Assembly (NCBI GenBank): GCA_005656395.1
Contig: SRSI01000014.1
Span: forward strand, 62,001-126,000
Direction of reading: 5' to 3'
DNA from: Strongyloides papillosus
Taxonomy: Eukaryota; Nematoda; Chromadorea; Rhabditida; Strongyloididae
DNA: 64,000 bases
Numbering within the stretch: position 1 is the first letter of the stretch; each line of letters begins with the position of its first letter. A program made the translations under genes and the position numbers. This document shows positions 56,901 through 64,000 of this stretch, piece after piece. The notes under the pieces are model-generated. The model saw only the letters and a program-made list of their open reading frames with translations. It made no database searches and had not been told where the DNA came from.

Positions 56901-57909
56901 CTTTCACTAGTGATTTTTTACCTACACAAGAAGAAACTTTATAAACAATAATATCTTTATTATTTTCAACAACAATATTATTTACTTGTTTTTTATTAGT
57001 TGGTGGTTTAGGCTCTTTTTCAAGAGCTTCTAAAACATCATTTTTGAATTTAATAAAGTCAGATTCAGTATCTTGCATGCGAGAAATTTTATCACATAAT
57101 TTCGGGAATTCTCTTATTTTATTGACAGAACGTAGTAGATGTTTGGCTCGTTGAAGGTAGGTAATCTTACATTTAGTAAGTTCTTCTAGCTCTAGAATCA
57201 TACCCATAACTCTATTGATATATGAAGAAGGTCCTTCTTTATAAGTGCATATAGCCAATTGTCCTTCGAGAAACATGGCACGACGATCTGGAGCATAGTG
57301 GGGTTTGAAGTTGAGTATCCATTCAGCAGTTAATGTGTCAAACGGTTTTTGTTTTTTTTCAATGGCTCTCCAAGCGAGAAGAGCAGGTCCTTCAAGATAT
57401 TCAACAAAATTCTCCGGGTCTAGCTCATCATGTCTTCTCTTGAAACGTTCAATGAAGGTATGTGGGTTTTCTTTATTATCATATTTTTCTAATTTTGGAA
57501 GAAGTAATTTGTCGTGACCTTGTAATTTTGACAATGTCGTATTACCAATAGTATTTGAAAAGGTAGAAGAGAGAGAAGATGACAGTGTGGTTTCAACAGC
57601 AACTTTTACTGCCTCGGATACAGCTATTGATAGCATAGATTTCATGTCATCAGCTGTTTCTTCTCTCTTTTTTTTTTGTTTGAGAGTGGCGTATCCTTGT
57701 GCAAGTTGAATGAATGACAAAAAAAGATTTTTTCTCCTTATTGATGAGTCACCATTAATTAATTTTGCATGTTCACTTATTGTTGAATACAAATCATTCA
57801 GCTTGAACTGTCCCGTAGAATCTGTTTCAAGCAGCGGTGGAACCTCCATGTTGAGTTCGGAGCACTTCTCCTTAAAGAGTGCTCCTATTTTGTCTTCCAC
57901 TGAAGACAT
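53956..57909 (-). CDS. Inner retrotransposon Gag-Pol polyprotein (single frame)
   Basis: 1,317 residues from the ATG at 57909 (MSSVEDKIGALF); an in-frame upstream ATG at 57981 would add 24. The start lies inside the 5' LTR. Order: Gag (about 1-330, no CCHC knuckle visible); aspartic protease (LIDSGAQVSLIS, YDILIGTDAL); reverse transcriptase (LCVDYTAVN, TTLDLNRGFWQL, LPFGLAIAPGLFQ, YLYIDDILIA with the YIDD box); RNase H (LYTDASSIAIGG, DLEALALTSTLDHM, YTDHAPLT, NVIADALSR); integrase (HLNHEG zinc region, then FIDIGYDD, LQFDNQSCFTS and NGGAERLIRSIK as the D, D, E core). In the integrase zinc motif the final CxxC appears as CSNF, so the last ligand may be lost. No frameshift separates Gag and Pol, so stoichiometry must be set in another way. 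Ty3/gypsy by domain order. Confidence 0.93.
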   Translation of the reverse strand: MSSVEDKIGALFKEKCSELNMEVPPLLETDSTGQFKLNDLYSTISEHAKLINGDSSIRRKNLFLSFIQLAQGYATLKQKKKREETADDMKSMLSIAVSEAVKVAVETTLSSSLSSTFSNTIGNTTLSKLQGHDKLLLPKLEKYDNKENPHTFIERFKRRHDELDPENFVEYLEGPALLAWRAIEKKQKPFDTLTAEWILNFKPHYAPDRRAMFLEGQLAICTYKEGPSSYINRVMGMILELEELTKCKITYLQRAKHLLRSVNKIREFPKLCDKISRMQDTESDFIKFKNDVLEALEKEPKPPTNKKQVNNIVVENNKDIIVYKVSSCVGKKSLVKGKINGTFMTMLIDSGAQVSLISKKMLNKLSNSKLLPPDPKIQIVDVQKKRIPLLGTAIFEVEDIKIKFFVVQNLPDYDILIGTDALSTSTVLRSKLIKALENMNPQISKIAVMNVDELLQKYDVRPKEGIHQPSSKIKEINFDLIDSIPVSNKVRPIPLAIFSEIQNQINELEKQNIIVPSESPYNAPLVPIRKPDGTIRLCVDYTAVNKKIKYKNLPIPSIDSIFFNLHNKRIFTTLDLNRGFWQLKLAATAQEVTAFTFNHQHYQFAVLPFGLAIAPGLFQNVLQQVLSPVLQEHPSEVYLYIDDILIATTDEVSNLKILEKVLILLEQSELKLNIAKSHFLKRETPYLGMRLTNGGLMMEPSKLNKLLNFEVPQTKVQLQSFLGYANYLRRFSRHFAKHSSLLYDMLSQPKINWNDQSLLSFQLIKEDLRNAPMLYAPDLPAAQSGKHPFLLYTDASSIAIGGILFQKVGSEKKIICIYSRCLRGPEKRYPPIDLEALALTSTLDHMRILLYNVPVQVYTDHAPLTCIFSKKDLSLRLLKWKMRIFEYNITSITHIVGKENVIADALSRCLPISNDLEKSNDNEEYPPIEICLTHVDTTFDWQHFPSNEQWEKIQHDDPELKCLFMKLQLGDQDIEKENLSSKYVIGPNDSILRTKCGKILVPDDVVIKMLRLIHLNHEGVCTMQDRLQRRFHIPHLSKHIKTFLKSCSNFMKHKEKRSPPILQPLTSAPLEKGFIDIGYDDHVNSFFIVLKDSYTNYPFASWLPNLKSKSIIKFLMSVQHQVGAFQHLQFDNQSCFTSQDTQTYLKSIGTVYSYSIPYQHESNGGAERLIRSIKSSLGRFFDLNEPKSQALYKTLMRLRQIPYAPRKGRFTKNKSPTPLQLMYNDESREYTHLTPHQILHQITPIFRTGFFKRRPDLNSEWENCVILSRINNRTYFVVDDNNTLHRRTASAVKITEEELDEETIKDLEKKFKVAFSH

Positions 57910-58024
57910 AAGAAAGAAGAAAATAGAAGGAAAATAAATTTTATTTGTGTAAAAAATATCATTATTTATAAATAAGAGCATATATAAAATTATAATATTA
58001 TTGTGTAATATTTAAATTTTAACA
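57849..58024 (-). repeat. 5' LTR of the inner retrotransposon, encoding the Gag N-terminus
   Basis: 176 bp, identical to the 3' LTR but for one noticed base. The Gag-Pol ATG (57909) and its first 20 codons are within the LTR, as in Ty1. The primer-binding site follows at once and is itself translated. Confidence 0.92.
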
Positions 58025-58519
58025 CTTAAGTTGCTCAATCAACTCCTTATACGTAGTTTGATCATAATCTTTAGCTGCACTTAAAGCATCTCCAGTAAGA
58101 TATAGTTTCAAGTAGTTATAACGTTGGTCTTCGGGAACTTTAGTGACATCAAGGTATGTGGTGAATTTATCATACCAGTCTTCAAAATTTTCCTCAGATT
58201 TGTATTCATTCATAACAATATTTCGCGCCATTTCCGCGTTGTTTTGAATAGAATTACCAGTAGAAATATTTTGCTTCCCCGCTGTAGCCTGAATCTTGAC
58301 AAGTTCTTGCACCTGACCTGCCAAAGCTACAACAATTTTTGTCAACTCCTTTAGTTGAACACTTTCAGTAGAGTTACTATCTCCAGAACTCATAGTTTCT
58401 TTAACACTCTTGGTGGCTTCACTAACAATACTTTCAAACTTTTTAGACTCACTCAACTTTTCCGAATTTGAGGCTTTAAACAAATTTCCTTTAGTTGATG
58501 ACCTAGTCTCCTTGCGCAT
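58025..58519 (-). pseudogene. Outer retrotransposon Gag, 5' part
   Basis: Starts MRKETRSSTKGNLFKASNSE just after the 5' LTR and primer-binding site. It is a Ser/Lys-rich region followed by a capsid-like stretch (NFEDWYDKFTTYLDV, LTGDALSAAKDY). The frame meets the inner LTR after the residues EQLK and stops there. It resumes in the same phase at 53766 on the far side of the inner element. Without the insertion it would be one Gag-protease frame. Confidence 0.8.
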
Positions 58520-58521
58520 AC

Positions 58522-58538
58522 AATCTCCTTTTATCCAG
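58522..58538 (-). other. Primer-binding-type site of the outer retrotransposon
   Basis: TGGATAAAAGGAGATTG on the minus strand, abutting the 5' LTR. It begins with TGG, which pairs with a tRNA CCA end. The tRNA species is not determined. Confidence 0.6.
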
Positions 58539-59026
58539 TTAAATTTTATAAGAATTGTATTACAGTAATTTGTACTGGCGCGTTTCTAGGCCAGGTTGAG
58601 AGTCCAAAATATTCAGATACGTAAAATTTTTATTTTATTAAACCAAACACAAATTAATACAATAAAAGATCACAATTAACTTTTATAAAAATTGGGCCCA
58701 CTAAAATTTAATGAGGGAGATAAGAAAATAAGATAACTTACATTTATAACCAATTTTAACTTGTAGCCCTGTGGATTTATCAGCGCACAAGTATTAACTT
58801 AAACCCCTAAAATAGGCAAAAACATTAAATTATGAAATATCTCATACAATAAAATCAGAAATGTAAAATGAAATGATTTTAAAATTTTTAAGTTTATATA
58901 CCAAATCTTTTGATTGGTAAAATGTAATCTATTATCTAAGCTAACTAATTTCGCGCGAACGATCAAAGATCAGAACTAAAAGAATTTAAAAGTACAACAG
59001 AGATAATTTTCCAAAATTATCTTACT
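58539..59026 (-). repeat. 5' LTR of the outer retrotransposon
   Basis: 488 bp, paired with 49248-49736 and followed on its outer side by the target duplication AACAA. Contains the presumed promoter on the minus strand. Confidence 0.9.
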
Positions 59027-59909
59027 AACAAGTCAAACATTTTTTAAAAATTTGATACAACTAAAAATTTTACCCCCTATTTTTATTTTATTAATAAAAA
59101 GAGGAACTAAAACAATGTATGTTGGTAAATTTATTCGGCTTGAAACTTTGAGATACAGCAGCTACAGTGATACAAATTCAGAAAAATTGATTTTTATAAG
59201 TTTCCAGTAAATAGATTTTTATAGAAATAAATATTGTTTCTGGAGGTAATTTTTTTGAAAAAACGAATGAGCATAGTGGGAACATGCAATTTTCTGACTT
59301 TTGTACTGAAATTCAAGAACAAAATGATCTACACTTTTTATTTTCCTTTTTTTAAATAAATTTAATGTAAAATTACATGAGAAATAGAATGAGCATAGTG
59401 AGAACATGCACTTTTTTTATTTTTGTACCCAAAATGTGGAAAAACTTGGTTTCTCCGAAAATACCAACATTCCTCTTCATCCAAGATCACATTTACCTTC
59501 CTATTTTATTTTTTTAATTTTTATGAATCTAGATGTAAAATCACATGAAAAAACTAATGAGCATAGTGAAAACATGCGTTTTTTTTTATTTTTGTACCCA
59601 AAATGTAAAAATCTAAAGAAAAATTGCAAAAGACAATAAAGGCGTAAATTTATGAAGTCAAAAGTATGCTCATTCGTTTTTTTACAAACAATTACCCTTA
59701 GAAACAACATTTAGTTTAAAAAAAATTTTTTATCCGAAATTCGTAAAAATCAATTTTTCCAACTTTGACTCACTACTACTGCTGTATCTCAGAGTTTCAA
59801 GCCGAATAAATTTGCTAACATACATTTTTTTGGTTGCTCTTTTTATTTATGAAATAAAAATGGGAGGTAAAATTTTAAGTTGTACAAAATTTTAATATAA
59901 TGTTTGACT

Positions 59910-60593
59910 GACTCACAAAATGCGTTTTAAATTAATTTTTAGACACAATAAAATTACCCTTTTCGACTTTATTAAACTTTTCTCTTCCTGGCTTGTTAGC
60001 AAATTTAGTTGACAAAATAAAAAAAATGACTCATTCTGTCTTAGCTTTCTTATTTATATACATAGATTTAAATTTAGATGATTTACTCTCATCTTAAAAT
60101 TTATGTTGTTTTTTCAAAATATTTATAAATTTGAGTTAAAAATTAATTATAAACGTTTTTATAAAAAGCACTTTTTAACATATCACAGTACAAAAAGTTT
60201 GTATCAATAATATGAAAAAAACACTCAGGAAATTTAGAAGTCCATTAGTCCACGTAAAACAAAATTTCCTAAATAATACAAAAAAAATAGTAACTTTTGG
60301 ACTAAAAAAATAACTTTAATATAATATTTCATCTTAAGAAATGTTAATTTAATAATGTTTAAATCGGAAGTCGCTTTTAAAATACTTTGTATTTGTATTA
60401 AAATATTTTGGATTCATAGAAATTCAAATTTACAATAGATTTTTTTTAAGAACTTCAACATTCCTCTCTTTTTGTCTCTTATGAATGTGCGTTTTTACAT
60501 TTATTCTCTAATTTTTACATAATATTATTGCATATGCATATACTGGGATAATAAAAAGTTTTTAAAATTAACAAATTAAGTATAGTAATTAAA
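59910..60593. other. AT-rich spacer between the transposon nest and a LINE relic
   Basis: No gene, repeat boundary or structured element beyond the outer edge of the right TIR arm is supported here. Confidence 0.4.
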
Positions 60594-60995
60594 ATGGATA
60601 CTATAAAGACAAAAATTAGAGGTTTCGAGCCATGGAGTGACGTCAAGCCTTCGGATAGTCAAACAATTAATAAGCATTTAAAAATGTTAAAAATGATGAC
60701 ACTTAATGTCAGATCACTATTCCATAAACTATTTGAATTGAACGAACTGTTAATCTGAGAGAGAATTAATATTGCATTTATTACTGAAACTAGATGGAAA
60801 ACAGATATAATACTAGATGGAATGGAAAAAGCAAGAAAACCTTTTGATGCATATATGGAGAAAGATTGGAAAAGACCAGTAGACAGACCTCCAAAGAGAC
60901 TTCTATCTCTTGTTCCTGATAATTCTACTTTACGAAAACAACCTGATAGAAAGGCCAAATCATCGTTAAATGTTAATATTTATAAATGTTTGTAA
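60594..60995 (+). pseudogene. Non-LTR retrotransposon (LINE) endonuclease relic
   Basis: A 134-codon frame from ATG 60594 to TAA 60993 with one in-frame TGA at 60756. It contains MTLNVRSLFHKLFELNELL and, after the TGA, INIAFITETRWK, the typical start of the apurinic-type endonuclease of LINEs (TLNVRSL ... ITET). The rest (KPFDAYMEKDWKRPVDRPPK) does not match the endonuclease core, so the copy is truncated or rearranged. No reverse transcriptase follows. Confidence 0.6.
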
Positions 60996-63900
60996 ATTTT
61001 CGTCCCTTTTAGGTGAATACGAATAAAATATAAATAAAAGAACTTCAAAATAAAACACAATTTTTAATAGTTTATAAAATCTAGCTCAAAATCATTTCAA
61101 CAACATTGTTATAACATATTTCATAAACTGATTATGAGTGTAATCCACGACTAGTAATAAGAGGTGGTACATGACAATAACTTTAAAAACAATAAAATTA
61201 AGCTAAAGATTAAAATATGATGTCATTATTAAATAAAACGAGTAAAAAAAACATCTTCTTTAATCATTCTTTAACTGAAATATCATGAATTAATTTCAAA
61301 ATAGTCATTTAAAAAGAAATACCATAAATAATAGATATAAAATATTTAAAGAGAAAAAAAATCAATTAAATTTAAAAAGCTAATTTATTAAAAGTCATTA
61401 TAATGCATTACAAAAAAAATTACTATCGTTATAAAAATTTTTACCACTATTTCAAGTCCACTTTTAAAAAACTTTTCTCTACCAATGAATCCTACTTAAA
61501 ATACTCTTTAGGAACATTAGCATTCTTCTTATTTTTAGTGTTGTATGATAATGTATATATATTATTACAAAAGTGATGTACAAATTATAAAAAGAAGTAT
61601 TAAATTTTTACTGTCTATAAATTTTTGTTATAAAAACCATGCAATTTTTAAAAATACATAATATTTTTTATATAATCAATACGGACTAATACTTTGTGAC
61701 TAAAAAAAAAGTTTTTGATCGTCAAAATGGCACATGCTTGCTATGTTTCCACAAAGGTACAATTACGTTTATAACAATAGTTTCTAGTTTTAAGTATACT
61801 TAATATTTCTACAATATAAATAATATTATGTATATTTTTAAAAAAAATTTTACTATAGTAATAATAAAAATTAAGTAAACCTAGTTAAGGTAACGAATGA
61901 TCTTTGATCATTTATCAATGATCAAGTAAAATAAAATAAAAGAAAAAGAATATGCAAAATTGCACTTTTAAGAAATAAGAAATCTAAAATGGTAGCTGAA
62001 AGATAAAAAGAAAAAGTACATTTCTAAAAATAGAAATCGTATGGTAATCTTTAGCCATTTAAATAAGTACAAAAGGAAGATCGAGAAATTGAGAAGTGTG
62101 AGTTATCCCGGATACAATAATGACACCTACGAATTGTTCCTGACTATAAAACGATATTAATATTATTATTATTGCTATTATTGTTGTTTTTATATTTTAA
62201 ATAAAATATTTAAATTAATATTTTTGTTTTATCTATTCTTGAACAGCTACACTATGTAGCCACAACGACCTCATTTAAAAACGATAACATAAAACAATAA
62301 AAAAAAGCCATTAATTTACATTTTTAGCTCTAGGGTAGATGTAAATCAATAATGGACTCTTTAAATAACATGATACTTTTTTATTAGATAAAGTTTACAA
62401 TAAAAAAATAAGAAAAAATTTTTGTCTTTATTATAACTTTTTCAAATTTAACTAATTTTTTTGAGTGAATAGCCAAATATGTTTTTTTAAACTTAAGGAA
62501 AAAAATAGGTCTCAAAAAATTTGAGTCATAATTGGCCAAGTCATCTTAAAAAAACACCTATTTTTGGTATTTTTAGCATATCTTAGACCAGAGAATAACA
62601 TTTATTTTAAAATAAATATGTACAATCGTTTATAAATCATTTAAAAAGTTTAATTCTAGAGTAACGCGAGAACATAGTTTAAAAAAATTCATTAAAAATT
62701 ATCCAATTTAAGAACAAAACAGCGATAACTATTTTTAAAAAAAATTTAAAAAGCTATAAATTAGTAAAAACTTGATAAAAAATATTTATCATAAAGATGT
62801 CACTTTTATTTACAAGATTAAAGCTTAAAAAGTTAATAGGTTAGCAACAAAACAAACTATGCTAATTATAAATTTTTTTACTTTTTCAATTTTTAAAATT
62901 TTTCACACAAAATTAAATTTTGTTCTAGACATAACCTTTTTTAAACTTGGTCAAATTATTTAATTCAATAGTTAAAAAATACATTTTTTTCTATTTTAGT
63001 ACGAAAAAATAGATCTAAAAAAATCTGTTACATTATTGGCCAAGTTGTTTAAAAAAAACACTTTTATTTAAGTTATTTTTGTGTAATTTTATATTATAAA
63101 TATCTTTTCTTAAAGTTAATGAAAGGTTTTGGTATTTAAATTGATTGAAAGGTGCAACTCGGTAATAATGATTTGACGTAATAGTGGTATTAGGATTCAT
63201 ATATAACTAGTCTTGTTACGAACTTAAAACTGATAGCCATTTCTTAGTAAAAATATTTTAATAAAATGCGTTGGTAGATTAAACAGAAGCTTTTAAAGAA
63301 ATGGGTTTCGACTGTTCATTAATATTTAAAAATTTAAAAAATATGAACTAAGGATCAAACGTAACCTGCTAAAGATAGGTTTACGGCTGGATTATTAAAG
63401 ATAAATAGAAATAAAGATAAAATTAAATTATTTAATGCAATAATATATAAAACACGTGCAAAAAGTAATGAATAATTTTTATCTTTTGATTCCTTGTGTA
63501 GTATTTCGATAATGTGATAACATGTCTGATACCGCTTCTGAGTTGACATATTATTTTTTTTCTCTTTAAAAATTATCCATATTTTATCATGTAAACTAAG
63601 TTTAATTTAATATGATGTTTGCATAAAATATTGCCGCAATAATTACTGATAAATATAAAAGAAAGAGTAATGATTAAAAAAAACTTAGGTAGATTATATT
63701 ACTGCAATTATGAATGATCTCTAGCTCCAAAATACTTTAAAAATTATGTCATTTACCAATTTTAATTTTATTTTTTTAAAAATTTAATTAGATAATAAAT
63801 GCAGCTTTGATAAACAACTATTTAAAGATTTCAATAAAACATTAAACTGGTTTGTAAGATATCACTATATTTAAAACTCAAAACAAATCAAATCACAGAA

Positions 63901-64000
63901 AAATTAATGTATTTAAAAAATTTAATGTCATAACATCCACGATGTTTCAAAATACACACAATTTAGTTAAATATTAATAACCTTTTTTATCTTATCTTTT
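60996..64000. other. AT-rich region without a supported gene
   Basis: Nothing coding is convincing. The minus-strand frame at 63355-63549 is 64 codons with no motif or splice partner. A diverged direct duplication is visible at about 62490-62580 and 62995-63070 (shared TTGGCCAAGT preceded by AAAATAGGTCT or AAAATAGATCT). A short hairpin-prone stretch with repeated TGATC words lies at about 61898-61925. Confidence 0.45.

Larger units (their letters stand above)
53772..58024 (-). mobile_element. Compact Ty3/gypsy-type LTR retrotransposon (inner element), complete
   Basis: 4,253 bp with 176-bp LTRs (53772-53947 and 57849-58024; one mismatch noticed), TG...CA ends, and a perfect 5-bp duplication CTTAA (53767-53771 and 58025-58029). 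Minus-strand orientation. The polypurine tract GAAAGGGGGA (53957-53948) abuts the 3' LTR, and TGGAGGTTCCACCGC (57848-57834) abuts the 5' LTR as the primer-binding candidate. One long gag-pol frame. Inserted in the gag of the outer element, so it is the youngest layer. Confidence 0.95.
49248..59026 (-). mobile_element. Ty3/gypsy-type LTR retrotransposon (outer element, interrupted)
   Basis: Two near-identical LTRs (49248-49736 and 58539-59026), flanked by the 5-bp duplication AACAA (49243-49247 and 59027-59031). Transcription is on the minus strand. Next to the 5' LTR is a primer-binding-type sequence TGGATAAAAGGAGATTG (58538-58522). Next to the 3' LTR is a polypurine tract GAGAAAAGGGAG (49748-49737). 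Coding order is gag, protease, reverse transcriptase, RNase H, integrase, as in Ty3/gypsy elements. A second element sits in gag at 53772-58024. Without it this element is about 5.5 kb. LTR identity points to a recent insertion. Confidence 0.93.
49015..59909. mobile_element. TIR (foldback-like) element split by a nest of LTR retrotransposons
   Basis: The left arm (about 49015-49045 plus 59032-59180) and the right arm (about 59760-59925) are inverted copies. The outer core GAGTCAGTC at 49037-49045 matches the right end GACTGACTC. Inside, both arms share GTCAAACATT and the block TTTATTCGGCTTGAAACT then GAGATACAGCAG. With the nested LTR DNA removed, the element is about 0.9-1 kb and non-coding. 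Its middle holds three direct copies of AATGAGCATAGTG-AACATGC (about 59266, 59388 and 59556). The exact outer ends are uncertain. Confidence 0.7.

Noticed and set aside
59219..59710. Small minus-strand open frames in the TIR element (62-69 codons)
   Set aside because: They repeat the same MFSLCS-type start because they cover the direct-repeat words; they are repeat sequence, not genes.

Overview
The window is nuclear DNA of an animal, most likely a nematode of the Strongyloides / Parastrongyloides group. That placement is inferred from the very AT-rich composition, the very short introns (about 37-90 nt) with GTAAG-type donors, a nematode serpentine receptor, an astacin-like secreted protein, and a CASK/LIN-2 orthologue. 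No RNA gene or CRISPR array was seen.

Layout. 1-5222 (+): the C-terminal part or short isoform of lin-2/CASK (L27, PDZ, SH3, guanylate kinase), with a membrane-protein ORF inside its large first intron. 5524-8107 (-): an EDEM2-like glycoside hydrolase family 47 protein of ER quality control, with an added acidic C-terminal region. 8856-9926 (-): a three-exon seven-transmembrane receptor. 11836-13024 (-): a secreted astacin-like protein (astacin fold, EGF, CUB) whose zinc ligands are all replaced.

15.8-37.4 kb (-) is the most striking region: six head-to-tail copies of a four-exon gene. Each copy encodes a signal peptide followed by three chymotrypsin-fold (S1) domains, one domain per phase 1-1 exon. 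Domains A and B have lost the catalytic triad. Domain C keeps His/Asp/Ser. Copies 2-5 are intact (913-915 residues). Copy 1 carries two DNA-transposon insertions and copy 6 has a nonsense codon. The copies fall into two alternating types whose spacers were duplicated as pairs.

37.4-47.6 kb is gene-poor, with decayed repeats and a 501-bp TIR element. 47645-48177 (+) is a small two-exon secreted protein of unknown family. 49.0-59.9 kb is a four-layer transposon nest. A terminal-inverted-repeat element was hit by an LTR element that is now a solo LTR. A 9.8-kb Ty3/gypsy-type element then inserted beside that solo LTR. Finally a compact 4.25-kb Ty3/gypsy-type element inserted into the gag of the 9.8-kb one. 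Target-site duplications support each of the three LTR insertions. 60-64 kb holds a LINE endonuclease relic and otherwise AT-rich DNA with no gene I can support.

No pathway links all genes. The astacin-like gene and the S1 array are both secreted-protease families that have acquired catalytically dead domains, which suggests roles in binding, inhibition or scaffolding as well as proteolysis.
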